64,000 nucleotides of DNA, from contig CAJNOP010000277.1 in NCBI GenBank assembly GCA_905250075.1, positions 110,504 to 174,503 of the forward strand, read 5' to 3'. The notes beneath the pieces were generated by a model that worked only from the letters and a program-made list of their open reading frames with translations, was not told where the DNA came from and ran no database searches. Both the position numbers and the translations under genes were made by a program. This document shows positions 38,649 through 52,300 of this stretch, in pieces (position 1 is the first letter of the stretch; each line of letters opens with the position of its first letter). This DNA is from Rotaria sp. Silwood1. Lineage: Eukaryota; Rotifera; Eurotatoria; Philodinida; Philodinidae.

Positions 38649-40525
38649 GATAAGTACTTTTATCTTTGTATGAGCCTAAAAGAAACAAATTTACTAATGA
38701 CTTGTCGCTCTTTTCTTTGCTACGCTTCTCTGCATTTCATTTCTTTTTTCATCAGTTACCTTGACACTACGACAAAAAAAAAGAACGAGAAAAAAACCAT
38801 GTTGACTGGGTCTATGGGCTCCTTATTAATCAACGACGTTCTCATTTATACTCGTTTTATGTACTTCATAACGATTTTGTTTGCTTCAATTAAAGCAAAA
38901 CACATTTTGTAAGAATGATCATATGGAATAATATCGAACAAATTAGAAGAAATTTATTTTTAGAGTTAACGAGAAAAATCCAGGTTGACACTGATGCGAA
39001 CAATATATTTTTCTATTTCTTTCACGCTTCATAACTGAAGAAAAAAGAAGAAAAAGAAACATGAATACTGGTATAACTCGGTTTAGGTGAAGAGCAAACA
39101 CAATTATTGTAAATACAAATCGAGCACTAGATAAAAAACACAGACAATTATACATATAATACAGAGGACAACAAAAGAAACACAACAACTTCATAAAACA
39201 ATCATATAGGATCCGATAAGAACAAATACATAAAATAAAATATTGGTAATTGGATCATGTTTGTCGAATAGTTACCACCTGCAAAAACTTGAGTCACTTA
39301 ATTACAGCATCTTGTTTCTTTAACCACGATTTAGCACACGCTTTCACATGTGCTATGGTACCCTGAACCTTCAGAAATCTAATGCAAATTTCATATGAAC
39401 ACATATGCTTTCTTATGGTTCTTCGATGTCAACTCTATTATTTTTTCTTTTCATGCTGTAGAGGTATCTAACGACGTATTGTTTGTACATTCCGTTGAAT
39501 CACTTTTCTCTACACATACCATTGCATATATTTGTCAGTATTTTATTTAGGAAAGTGCGTTGATGTATGCTTTAGTGCATTCATTTGTGAAGATTCTTTT
39601 ATGCGGTACATATGCGAGACCGTCAGGTGTGGGTGGATGTTGCTGAGTTCTGATTACAAATGGGTCGATTTCGTGAAGAAATCTGCGAATTAGCGAAATT
39701 ACAGAAAGCCGAATTAGTTTAGGTAGTTCCCTTATAAGTCAACAAAAATTTGTGTTTTTGGTGGGTTTTCTGCAAGATAATCAAACGTGTGCTTGGATAT
39801 TACAGAACAGATATTCGCCTTTCGATCATGAAATTTCATTCTCGTGTTTGGAGAAATATTTTCTCACTCGTCCTTATCGGGATCATCGCGAAAGAAAATA
39901 GAAAAAAGCTTTCGATGTATAAGGCGAGAAGGACTTTATAAATGCTGTGCTTCCTAGAATATTCAATATTTGAAGAGGTAAGAAACCATTCGTTTTACTA
40001 AATTCAGCTAGAAAACAATTTTATCGCATATACTTACTAATAACGCATTGACATAACAACCAAGTTGTTATTTTTATGCTTTCAAATATACAAATTTATA
40101 GATTTGAAGAAAAGAAATAAGTCTTACTTATCTTTTTTTCTAGATAGCAATGTGTTGTCAAATAATCTTAATAACTCGCCTTTGTTGTCGAAAGTGATTT
40201 TGATTAACATTTTCTTTTACAATTTAATACTTCACGAAATTATTCGTCATATTATTCATATTTCTGTTTGAGATGAAACACTATTGCTATCTTTTGCTTC
40301 ATTCAGGATTACATATTTCTCTTAGATTAAAATATATTATACCAAAGTTAACAAACAAGTTTAATAAGATGTTTCTGTAATCAATACTTTGTTGCTGTAT
40401 TGATTATCAGATTTGGAACTAAGAAATTTTGACTAGTAAAAAACACTATATTAAAATACATAAACTACTATTGGTATCATTATATATTCTATTCTTTTGA
40501 CAAAATTTGTCTATTTATTTTTCGA
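38649..40525. other. Intergenic, one telomere-like half array
   Basis: No gene recognised. A single G-rich piece CAGGTGTGGGTGGATG lies at 39627-39642 with no C-rich partner. Otherwise AT-rich. Confidence 0.45.
39627..39642. repeat. Telomere-like half array (G-rich)
   Basis: GGTGTGGGTGGATG stands alone. It is the only member of the family right of 34 kb. Confidence 0.4.
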
Positions 40526-41662
40526 TCATAAAGTATAATTACCATTTTTGTGTGCTCGAACATCTCCATCGATCAGAAACCATGGTGGATAGTAATATTC
40601 ACGTCTTTCACATCCAGATGGATATAGTTTATCATGAATCACTTCACCATTAGCAAGATAACCTGTCCACCATCCAAATGTTCCACCAGTTATGATTGAG
40701 TGTTCACAAAGTGAAAGTGCTATTAAATCATCACCAATGGAAAATGATTGTGGCGTAACAGTAATATTCGACCAATGACGAAATAGATTTTTACAATATG
40801 ATTTATCATCACTTGCAACGATAAAATGAACATTGGAATAATGTGAAGTGTAATAATCAATAGCAGCAAACAAATATTGATCAGATGAAGAAAAATTCAA
40901 AGGAACAAAGTCTTTACGACGTATATGAATTCCAACCCACGTTGTCCAGTTTGATTGGGTTAGTTGTTTTTTAAATAATTGATGATTTTCTAATGAGAAT
41001 TGAGGTTTGAAATGAAACTTTTGTTCATAAATTTTAATGAATAATTTCGAGACTTTCTCAAGTACAGGTTGTCTTGCAACAAATATACGTTGTCGAATAT
41101 CGTCACTATATTTAGCAAAATGTAGATATGATTGCCAATAACCATGCAATTCGAGTATATGTCCTGGTGAAATTGCATTCGGACGTGTTAATTCACGAAC
41201 ATATTGACAACCAGCATGTTTACGTATTGTAGTCATTGGTTTTAAAGTATTGTGAATGATTGAGTTGAACATAATTGTTGAGATAAGAAAAGGAGAAAGA
41301 TCAAGAATAAATAGGGCATGCACTTCATTGATTATTTCTGGTGTTATATACAAGTGACAAGAATGAAGACGAGCAAGACCATAAGCACTAGCAATCATAA
41401 ACATTCGATTACCAAGACGACCTGAACGAACTTTCAAATATACGATACAGTGTTTTTGTTGTTGATGTAAGGTTGTTAACATAGATGTATGATTTGAACT
41501 AAGAAAGTTAATTTTTAATGTAGGTTTCATTATCATAATATAGAGACTAGCACAAATGATTGTAAGAATGACAAATAAAATCCGAATTGACTTGTGCTTT
41601 GTTGGTTGAAAATTATACTGATTCATAAAGTGTTCTTTTTTTTCTGTTAAAGTATTTGCCAT
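40526..41662 (-). CDS. GT11-type alpha-1,2-fucosyltransferase-like protein
   Basis: An intronless frame of about 378 residues from the Met at 41662 (MANTLTEKKEHF); the frame stays open upstream to 41743, so a longer start or an upstream exon is possible. A short cytoplasmic tail and one membrane segment (ILFVILTIICASLYIMIM) give type II Golgi topology. GT11 motifs follow: SGRLGNRMFMIASAYGLAR for acceptor and donor site entry, GIHIRRKDF (the H-x-R-R-x-D GDP-fucose motif, usually HVRRGDY), FIVASDD, and GGTFGWWTGYLANG near the end. The family transfers fucose from GDP-fucose to galactose in alpha-1,2 linkage. Lys replaces the usual Gly in HVRRGDY. Intronless GT11 genes are widespread in invertebrates as well as bacteria, so horizontal origin cannot be judged here. 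Confidence 0.88.
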   Translation of the reverse strand: MANTLTEKKEHFMNQYNFQPTKHKSIRILFVILTIICASLYIMIMKPTLKINFLSSNHTSMLTTLHQQQKHCIVYLKVRSGRLGNRMFMIASAYGLARLHSCHLYITPEIINEVHALFILDLSPFLISTIMFNSIIHNTLKPMTTIRKHAGCQYVRELTRPNAISPGHILELHGYWQSYLHFAKYSDDIRQRIFVARQPVLEKVSKLFIKIYEQKFHFKPQFSLENHQLFKKQLTQSNWTTWVGIHIRRKDFVPLNFSSSDQYLFAAIDYYTSHYSNVHFIVASDDKSYCKNLFRHWSNITVTPQSFSIGDDLIALSLCEHSIITGGTFGWWTGYLANGEVIHDKLYPSGCERREYYYPPWFLIDGDVRAHKNGNYTL

Positions 41663-41743
41663 TGTCTCAGCTTTATAACAATCCAAAGATAGATAAGATA
41701 TCTGAAAAAAAAACATACTATAATCAACATATAGAGGAAGCAT

Positions 41744-43796
41744 ATATTCACTTATTTCTTTTCTCTAACTGCACCATCTACTAAAGACTATTTTTTGCTT
41801 CATTGATAAGTCTCTATTTTTGTCTCGTTTGTTAATGAGCAAAGCGTATTAGTTCTTAACGAAGTGTTTCGTCTCCCGTGAGAGACATGCAAAATTTATA
41901 CATAATAGCAATAAAAGAAGCGGAAAATATTCATGTGATTAATGTTCTAATCAGCTTAAAAATGGCCGTCTGTGAACTTAAAAAAAAATCTCTTTTTCAA
42001 ATGAATAAAAGACTCAATAAAGCGAAAGTATACCAGTTGAATATGTATGATTTGATGATTTTGTATTCTCAAAGTAAATAATTAAATAATAGTTCCATAA
42101 AGGAGGAAGAGGTTATTAAACGATCTAATCGGTTCACTCTCCCTAAATTGAGTTTATTATTTCCGACATAACCAATTCTGATGTCTGAGATTAGTTTTCG
42201 TTCGAAATTGTACAGTTAGACTTCATGCTTGTTGTGTGTGATTGACTCAAAATTTCATATGATCTGTACTTTATAGTCTCATTAAATGTTATGTTTCTAT
42301 GAAAGTTTTTTCTCGCGTCTTAAACTCTTTTAATCTGACTTCTATCAAAAGAAAACCGTTTCTTTCTTCTCTTGCATATGATAGACGAGTACTTCAAAAT
42401 ATTGTTCTTTCTTTTTCTTTAAATGAAGGCATTCCTTCGTATTGACAATATAAGCATATCTATAGCAAGATTCTTCTTCTATTGTACTGTGAAAACAGCG
42501 ATCTACTTTGAATTATATGTCATTTGACAGGCTTTGCAAAGCTCTATAATATGACAGTATAGTATGGAGCTCAATTTGTGGGCAAGACACTTCAGCCAAG
42601 CGCGCAATATTTATCAGAGCCAAAAGTTATTTGTTTTGAGTGATGATTGAGCGATTCTGGTCAGAATAACGAGGCTTTCTATCAATACAAATGATAGATT
42701 TTGAATCAACATCAAAAGCTGAGTCGACCTATACATGTCACGAAATATGTAGAGAACATTTATTTTTGTGGAAAAAATCAGGTGTTGTCTTCTCAAGGTT
42801 ACGTCAAAAATATAAAGTCAGTCAAAACATGCTCTTTATTATGTATTCATGTGCCATTTTGGGTTTTTCTAGGCTTTTTAAATTTAGAAATTACTTTTCG
42901 CAGTCACTTCTGACTGATGCTTTTACTGCAAATTAAGCCTGAGGAGTTCAAAGCTAAATTTTTCGATAAAACTCAAAGTTCTCTACATATTTTGTAATAC
43001 ATCATTTTTAGATCGATCCAGTTTTTTTATGGTGACTTCAAACATATTATTTGTTTTTATCAGAAACCTCATTATTCTGATTAAAATCAGTCAAAAGTTA
43101 GTCAAAACGGACAATGTTTGGCTCTCATGAGCATTATGTCCTTGACTAAAATGTCTTGTTCACCAGTTAAGCTTCATGCGATAGTATAATGTTGTAGAAC
43201 TTAGAAAAGTTCATCGAATCCTATATAATTCAAAGTAGAGTGTCATTTTGGTCACTAGATAGGAGAGACATTTTGCTATCGCTGTCTTCTGACTGTATTT
43301 ATGAGGAAATACCGTCATCTACACAAAATATAAGAAATGAACAAGATATTGTCGTATTCATATATGACATTCGAAAGATGAAAGAAAGAGCTTTCATTTG
43401 ATAGACGAGCCAAATTAAAGGAGCTCAAGAAGGAAGCCAAATAGTAGTGTATCTAGATGGAGGAACTAGAAGCGACACCGCCCTTCCACCGGCACGAAGA
43501 AAAACCTAATAACTATCCTGAAATTTGTATCCTTTTTCTAGCATATTACATAGTTCTAGAAATCCAGTTGGCGAGGAATAGGTATGCCTTTCACTCGCAG
43601 TAGAATTTTACTTGTAAAAACATATTCCTGTTCGAAATAAAAGGATGCGTATATGCATCATAACTAGCAATTACATCTATTATGAGTTTAGAATAATACA
43701 TCATACAAATAATTTAGAGGATATATTGGTAGTAAAGGCAGAAACGAGTTTTACTGATTCGAGTTCAGTTCGGATTGAATTGAATGGAACCAAATC
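41744..43796. other. AT-rich intergenic region
   Basis: No gene or strong repeat recognised; small open frames near 41878-42081 and 42691-42936 show no domain. Confidence 0.4.
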
Positions 43797-44720
43797 GAAT
43801 TGTTATATAAAACTTTTATTTATAACAGCAACGAAAATATTTTGTAATTGATAATATCAGCCAAGAAAGACTATCGAAAATGACAGAATTTACTTTTACA
43901 GAAAAACTGCAAAAGTAAATTCTGTATAGACTATCTTTATGATGGAACTAACTGATATTTACATCGGCACTATTACATAGTGATATATACACCACGACCA
44001 TTGAATGTTTTTCGTTCTTCGTATAGTATACATATAGGCTGTTTATAACTAGCGAACTATTGTTTCTACTATACGATGACATCATTATACATTCTTTTTT
44101 CTTTTTATCTTCCATCTATATGAGATAGATTGCAAAAGTGAATTTTGTCTTTTTCGATAGTCTTTCTTTGCTGATATTGTCAATTACAAAAGAAAATTTT
44201 TCGCTCCTGTTAAAAATAAAAAGTTTTATATTTCAATATTAAGTCGTTCATTTACTTATATATTATATTTCAAAATAACTATGGCAGCATATATGGACGC
44301 ATTTCGATACTAAGTAAAGGATTATTTTCGATCTATTTCGTATAGATGGAAGATAAAAAGAAAAAAGAATGTATAATGATGTCATCGTATAGTAGAAACA
44401 ATAGTTCGCTAGTTATAAACAGCCTATATGTATACTATACGAAGAACGAAAAATATTCAATGGTCGTGATGAATATATCACTATGTAATAGTGCCGATGT
44501 AATTGCACAATATCAGTTAGTTCCATCATAAAGATAGTCTATATAGAATTTACTTTTGCAGTTTTTCTGCAGAAGTAAATTCTGTCATTTTCGATAGTCT
44601 TTCTTGGCTGATATTGTCAATTACAAAACATTTTCGCTGCTGTTAAAAATAAAAGTTTTATATTTCAATATTAAGTCGTTCATTTACTTATATATTATAT
44701 TTCGAATTGTTATAGTTCGA
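43797..44720. mobile_element. Composite inverted and direct repeat cluster
   Basis: About 43797-44130 is an inverted copy of about 44330-44720: both carry TTCGCTAGTTATAAACAGCC on one strand or the other, GGAAGATAAAAAGAAAAAAG, and a small internal palindrome AATTTACTTTTGCAG..CTGCAAAAGTAAATT. The part at about 44135-44285 repeats 44590-44705 in direct orientation (GATATTGTCAATTACAAAA, TTCAATATTAAGTCGTTCAT). So three pieces of one element are arranged reverse, partial forward, forward. No coding capacity and no clear target duplication. Confidence 0.65.
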
Positions 44721-45384
44721 TTCCTTGTCGATCTCTGATTGGTAGTACAAGCTGTATAAAGGAAGTATAAATCTAATTCGCGTTTAGAAATAATTCGAAT
44801 TTTTCAAAAGTTGATTGGCAACACTGTAGCTAAAAAGCCATGATTTTTATTGTGAAGTCAGAAGTGTAGTAATTGAATATGAATCAAGCTGTTCGAGCCA
44901 GTATCGTCTGTTTAATTACTAAATAACCAAAATAGCAGTATTTCAGAATTTGTTTGCTCGGTATAAATTTTATTTCTAAATAGTAAATTGGTAATAGACT
45001 TCACTGCAGAAAAGGTGCTATACGGAACAAATGAAGTCTTCGTAGAAAATAGAGGAACAAGCATTGGTCGCGACTCTTCGGAAGAAGGCATTGTGGACGG
45101 GAAAAGAGGATTAGGAGCAATTGTTTCAATGATAGCAACTAATAACTTAATATTTTGTGTACATGTAGCTGGCATTTCATATTGGTTGTCTGCGTTTACT
45201 CCACCTCCGTTCCTCGAAAGACACATGGAAAATGAAGTTTTCGGCTGTCGAAAACGACAAACTTGCACAATAAAAAGTAGTCGTTCTAGTATAATGCTGT
45301 TTAGCAAAAATCAGACAACAATTTCTTTTCCATATACTTACTACAATTATTAACTATGCATTATACAAATCTACCATCAACTAA
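44721..45384. other. Interval with overlapping open frames of uncertain meaning
   Basis: Frames of 121 (+, 44988-45353) and 131 (-, 45307-44912) residues overlap here. Neither shows a recognisable domain or splice context that convinces. It may belong to the gene whose terminal exon follows at 45385, or be chance. Confidence 0.3.
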
Positions 45385-45525
45385 CTAATCTTTAAGAGCC
45401 TGAAGCAGCGTATCTTCAATAATTTGTTTATAACTTTTGAATCCTTGCAGAAAAAAATCATGAGGGTGAAAATTAGACCACATTTTATTCTTTTTACTCG
45501 ATATTGATCTTAATGTGCGAAGTAT
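45385..45525 (-). CDS. 3'-terminal exon of an unrecognised gene
   Basis: After a good acceptor (TTTACATTTAG) the minus strand reads 46 codons to TAG: ILRTLRSISSKKNKMWSNFH, then PHDFFLQGFKSYKQIIEDTL, then LQALKD. Codon pattern, hydrophilic composition and the clean acceptor and stop suggest a true C-terminal exon. No upstream exons could be placed between 45526 and about 48000, so the gene is either spread over long introns or only this exon survives. The family was not recognised. Confidence 0.4.
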   Translation of the reverse strand: MLRTLRSISSKKNKMWSNFHPHDFFLQGFKSYKQIIEDTLLQALKD

Positions 45526-48500
45526 CTAAATGTAAAACCTTAAGAGTTTTACTGAAAAGTTCATAGTTTGGTTATAGTTAAGAACACATATACATATATG
45601 TCAAATATCCTTAAAGAATATGTGTTTTAGTAGTTTATTACTTGGAAAAAACTTCTTGTTAGCAAATAATAAATTAGTAAGGTAGCGATGCATATAACTC
45701 AGAAGAACTACAGTTTTGCATGTAAGAGAGACAAACTAAAATATATTTCTTAATCTAAAATTTTCAGAAAGCTATATAATCTCTAATGAGGATTGATTAC
45801 ATAGTTACATTGCTTTTAAACAAAAATGCCCAAACCCGAGTCAACAAACATTGAAGAAAATTTATCAAATTCAAATGTTCAAATTCGACACAAACCTAGT
45901 TGTGACATGTAAATGAGCTCACTGATGCTATGAAGTTTGTCACAAAAAAAACGAAATAACAGAAATAATTCGCGTCAGTTTATAGTATTTCATGAGTTTC
46001 AGCAATGTCTCCACGGTACTTTGCAGAAAAGTTTTCAAAAATGTTATGTGAAGTTTGAAATCACTCTGTAATATGTTCTGAAACATATTAAAATGAGTTT
46101 TCGAAGTGCTATTTAAAAGCTAAATCTCTCGATATTTGTAGTATGTATTGCAATTTGTGTTAGCTCTTACTACGAAAGTTATTCACATCTACTTACGTTA
46201 TCTGTTTCGAACGAAAAAAAAAGATTCTGCCACTTGGTATGTTTTTACAAACGAGAAAATTACAAAAGTATGAAACAAATCATTTTATACTTTCGGACAA
46301 CAGTCTTTTCCCGCTGTATATGCTTATAATGTCATACTTTGTATCAAGGTTATCACTGAATAATGATATAACATGAGAGTTTTATTAGTGTGTTTTGTAC
46401 ACGAAAATGAAATAACACTCAGAAGCATCTACTGCCTTTACCAAAACAGGAAACTTATCAAAACGACTTCACATAATAGTATGTCTGATATTAGACTGAT
46501 GAGGATATGTTCGCAACTGATTCATGCTGTTTTCAATGATATTTTGTGACATATATGTCGGGAACAGTATTCTAAGAAGAATATTAAAAGAGTTTGTGCT
46601 GATGGAGCTTCCTTTGAAGGTTATGATCATTTTACTGATTTTCCACCTACTACAAGGTATATAGGGAAAAACTGAATAACAAAAGTTCATTCTGAAATTT
46701 TTTTCATATGTAGTCCTTCTAGTCATTAGACTTTACTTTCGGAATGCACTGAATTTACGGAGTACAATCGGAGTCCGCGAAGTCCATAGAGTAAGATGGA
46801 AGTACGAAAGTACTGGGCTATGTTGCCCCTCCTTGATTTACTCTTACTGGACTCTGTACTCCATTAGACTCTACGTGCTTCACTGTACTGTGGATATTCT
46901 ACTGGAATCCGTGTACCGTAGGAGTACCAGAGTACGTTGTTTCCCCCTTGGAAGCGATCTCGTATCGAAACAGCCAATAAACACCTTGTTATGTGTAGAG
47001 CTCGGACATTTTCACTCTTTAGATCTAGTATAGATTATGTTACGGGTCATTTAATTGAATCTTTGGTTGACATTCAGAAACGAATAGAGTACATCAACAT
47101 TATTTTGCTTATTCCTAATAGTCAAAAGCATTTTGTGAGGAAACGACTCATCATGTTAACATTTGAATGATTCAGGCTTAGTTTGAACAGACTATAGTCA
47201 ACAATTAATAGAATGATGTACTGGTTATGTATATTATTTCAATACAAAGTATCCACGACGATGAATGCACGTAAAAGATATAAACATCCAATCAAAACAA
47301 GTCTATACTTTGCCGAAATGATTGTCTAAATCTCAATAGCCATATACCAATCACTGAGATTATTGACACTTGCACGTCAAAATAGGCCGATGTATCATTA
47401 TTTGAGAAATGCTAAATGTGAGATGATGTCAGCTAACGAATATTCGTCTCGATAGGCATGCTGACATCAATAAGTTACGATTAAAGTAGTTGTTCCTTAT
47501 GCAATTTCGATTAACTACGCTTACAATTTTTAGCCAGATCTGTGAGAATGTGTACTGGAAAAGAAGACCCACACACACATTCATGCTTGAACGCCAGAAA
47601 GCTACATTGAATGTGAAGGTGCAAAGAGTTCCAGAAACTTCAAGAGACATTTCAACATCCATAAAGTCTGCTAATTTCTCTTGACAAGAAATGAGAGAAA
47701 AGAAATCCTCCTGTATCGAATGAAATAATCACATTATTGTTATCCGGCAGGTGTGCAACCCATCAGTAGCACATTATGAGACTGTTTGCCTCTGCAACTC
47801 ATTTTGGGTCATAGTCATCGTCCACTCGGACCGCATATTGGCTTTTAGATATTATGCATATCTTCATATGAATTTTCTATGCAGAGGAATTCATTGAAAC
47901 ACTTGCATACAGTATGTAGACATGGTTTGGAACTGCAGACACAAATATGCACGATGAAATAAGTTTGGCTTGTTTTTTTTTGTAAAAACAAGGTTGATTC
48001 AGTTCCAACAAAACACTAACCAATCCCGTCTCTGATAAATATGGAGGATAAACTTCTATTTTTTATTGTGATTCAAATAAGTTAGTACTACATGCTTTGA
48101 TTTTAAGAAAAAAAAAGATGCCTTACTAATATGATTCCTCGGATTATACTGTTCTATTGAAATAAATCAATAGACGATAAGAACTTTTAAAAGAAGAACG
48201 ACTCTGATATCTGTAAAACAGATGGAAATCTCTATCATAAAACTTTCACTATATATAAAACATGCATTTAATACACGAGAATCTCTATCTGAACTCATAC
48301 ATCATTTTTCACCTTATTATTTAGGCATATAGAAAGGACCTACAAGAAACAAAACATAGAAAAGAATTTTGTTTCATTACGTGTTTCCGCTGATTTACGA
48401 CGATTTTACTGGATTTCAATCATACAACTGGATATTATCGAAAAAATCCAATAAATGAGTTTTTTCTTGAAACTCAACATATAAGTAGATCCAGTTGTCC

Positions 48501-49318
48501 TAAAAATATCTATTAGAACGATTATTTTCTTCGTAACACATTCACGGTTCTAAGAACCAATTATACACAATATTCCAAGTCAAATAGTTTTTGTTGAATT
48601 TTCTTGTTAATACACTTAGTCCTCCAGTACAATAGAAAATGATATCTTCTCCTTTAATCTGATGATAGTTTTTCAAACTAAACATATGTATAAAAATTTG
48701 CATATCGTTCCTGCTATTTCGTCGGTGAGTTTTAAACTCAAGCCGAATAAATCTAAATCTTTTTTTCATTAGTTAAAAAAAATTTTATTTAGCCAATATA
48801 CATCATACAATCGTGTTTTTCAGTTTTGGTTATTTTTTTCAAGAAAGGCCACACACACACACATACAACAAAAAAGAAAGAAAGAACCCAAGAACTTGAA
48901 GAGGCATATTAACAATAGCAAAATTTTTCCTGTTGAGTACACCAAACATTTATCAAGAAAGAAAAAACCATCCTATTATCTTTATCTATTCACAACGTTG
49001 GGTGTATCCAACAGAAAAAAAAATATAGAACAATGAAATACAATATTTCATGCTCAACAAAGAGATATTTTGTTTTCTATATAAATACTAGTCAAAAAAA
49101 TTTTGTTTTGAATAATAAGAATGAATGTATAAGAAAAAGAAAAACAAATAGACGGGGAAAATATGAGACAAAAAAAAATTCACTCAAATCAGAATATTGT
49201 TGTCTTTTGCTTTTGATATCATAGAAAATTCACATATAATGACTTATAATCAAATAATGTTCAACTTTAAACAAGTTCATATAAATTAAAGGAAAACAAA
49301 AAAGAAGAATATTTTTGA
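45526..49318. other. Intergenic region between orphan exon and CNOT1
   Basis: No gene recognised. At about 46742-46955 GAGTAC, GTACTC and AGTCC words recur on both strands, a cryptic simple repeat able to form small hairpins. A CA microsatellite lies at 48850-48865. The rest is AT-rich. Confidence 0.4.
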
Positions 49319-52300
49319 CTAGGGTTTAACAATCGCTGGTTGTTGTGAAGACATTGGTGATGTTGGAAATTGTGGAAAACCATGAGTAAGTGTTGCTAAT
49401 AAACTAAAATCAAATAGAGTCATTAATGATATGTTGTACAAGAATTTTATTCGAGAACTATAAGCCAATACATCATCGGTGACGACGACAACAGAAGATT
49501 AACTTAGAAACAAGAAATCAGACGGTAACATTTGGAAAAACTGATTTTGAGACGTAAATAAAGTCATTTTTATTCAAATCAAAATATTTAATAAAGTCTA
49601 ATGTTAAGACCTCTTCTAAAAAAAGTAACTTTTCTCCAGAACAGTCCTCGCAGCGGTCCTGATTTCCTGATTTTTCGTAGTCGTCCTGATTCATCCTGAT
49701 TTTGGTACAAGATCCTGATTTCCTGATTTTTGGTGCTTTTCGAAACTAAATAATTTCTCTAGAAAATTTCGGTTTAGTATCAGTGGAGGCGTTACAGAAA
49801 TTCTGTCTTGAATTGATGAAGATGCTATTTTTTCAATGATCGTGTTGTTCATCTTGTTTGAAGAATAGATAAAGTTCTTTACGAACTGAAAAATGTCGGT
49901 GAATATATGAAAAAATTCATCTTTTTTTTTTTTACAAGATTCATACAAAATCTTGTATCATTATATAGTAAGAAAAAAAAGAAAAGACAGGCACAAGTTA
50001 GTTAGTTAGTAGATCTGGAAGTCGAGAGTCCGATGAATAATCAACTCTCTTCGTTGGATTGCCGTCGACGAATCTCACGAATGAACTTCTCAAGATGTCC
50101 CCTTGCTTTTGACCCGATATTTTGGCTATATCTTGGGACCTCGGGGCTGGAATAACCTTAAGTTGGCTCGTTTGCCTAGCCATTTGGACTTGATTTATCA
50201 TGGATTCTGGACTTATGACACTAGGTTATCTGGCACAGCAAATATGTAGATTTCGCGCTGAAATTTTGTCTATAAATAAATCTAATGGCCACAAGGATAC
50301 CTTAAGAGGTTGAGGCAAAACGAATACATTCTTGAGATATTTAGTTTTCAAAAAACTGCCTATTTCTCAGAAAAAAATTCACAAAAATCGGAATATTTGG
50401 ATATTCAACATCTTAAGAAGGATGCATTCGTTTTGTCTGAATCTTTTAAGGTATCTTAGTGGACATTAGATTTATTTATAGACAAAATTTCAGGTCGAAA
50501 TCCGCATATTTGCTGTTGCAGATAACCTGACCTCATAGGACTAAAATCCAATAAAGTGGTCATAACTCAGTCCTAAAGACTCAGGCAAGCGAGCCAACTT
50601 AGGGTTATTCTAGTCTAGTCCAGAGAACATCGTTGGGACATCATGACGATGTTTCAACAATGTCTGCTTGGAATTGACGATTTCTGTTGACACTCGACCT
50701 TCTAGAACGAAATATTTGTTGATTTTACGATTGCCTATCGACGAGCTGGAAATCATCACAATGTTTCAGCGTTTTTGTTTTGTTATTTCGCGCTTTGTTT
50801 AATTGTTTCACTAAGAGTTAAGCTAGCTATGTTACGTGATTGTTATGCTTTCGAAACACTGAAGCAATGGGAGGACGATTTTCTCTTAAAATTCTATGGG
50901 GTACCGATTTCCTGTGGGAAATGGTACGACTTCCTATTTTAAGGATGTTGTCAACTGCTGGAATAGGGTAAAGAATGAGTACCGTTTGACATTTCGTAAT
51001 TCCTATTGCGAAATGATGTGCACTTTCGATGAATAGTGCCTATGTTTTGAGAATCCTGATTTATTCGGTCAAATCCTGATTTTTTTCTTGAAAATTCCTG
51101 TCCTGATTCCTGATTTTGCATACTAGGCCGCTGCGACCCCTGCCAGAATCATCGGAATTGAGATAATTTCATGGAGAAATATACCTTTCATCTACTCTCT
51201 CATATGTGACAAAAATTTTTATTCGGCATCTCTTTTTTTCCAAAAACTTTGGAAGATTTTCCTCACCCTCTATTCGAAAAACAGGCCGTTTTTACAAAAA
51301 ACTGAAAATCATTTTTCGGTTTTCTCAGAACGTGGGTTCAACGACGTATCTCCAGCAGAAGTCTATCTCAGTAAGAGATAAAGTCAAATATCATTTTTTT
51401 TTGTTTGAAAGCTAATGTTCAAGGCTAGCGACATTCGTGGTTCTTTTTTATTATCATAAAAGATAACACCTCTATCGGAACAACGCAATTTTTAGAGGAG
51501 TTTTTTGAGTCATTGAACTTTCGCCTCATTTTTTTTTCTCTTAAAGAGTAAGACGGAGGCCACGAGAGTCGCTGCATTCTGACATATTCTTTCAAACAAA
51601 AAAAAAAATTAAATATCTAAAAAAAGGTCCACAGAGAAAACTTGGAGATACTAAACAGCTATATTTGACCCGTATTTGATGAATATCTCTGTCAAACGTC
51701 ATGATGTAGGACTGAAAATTTTACCATAGCCATCGTTCACCAGTTCTAACATATTCTGAAAGTTTTATGCAATTTGGATACTCCTGGGTTGAGATCGATT
51801 TTTGACGAGAGGAAGCCTTAACGAACAATATTATCGATGACTATGTGATGTTTTTTTTTTGTTTCTCAAATAGAATACTTAATCATTTATTACCGTTTAA
51901 CATCAGGTGAAATACTCATAAATTCTCTTGACCATAATTTTAAATTTGGATTTCGTACAAGTTCTAAAAATGTAACTAATAAACCCCATGGATGTGGACG
52001 ATTTGCAACAAGTCGTTCAAGTAAAACTCTACAAAAAAAAAAAAAAGAATCAAATAAAACTTATTCTTTTTATTTTAAAACATCATTTTTACCGAACAAT
52101 TTGTTCTTGTAAAGCTTCTGAATTAGCTTCAGCAAATAAATATAATATTGTATAACTAAAATAATGTGTATGTGTATTTGGATATCTTAAATGATTAGCC
52201 ATAGCATTTAAAAATAAATATCGTCCTTCTGTATCTAAATCAACAGCTAAATTTTGAAATATATCCATATGTGCTGTATGTGTTATAGATGACATTAATG

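Noticed and set aside
44912..45353. Genes of 121 and 131 residues on opposite strands
   Set aside because: No domain, splice context or codon bias separates them; kept only as an uncertain interval.
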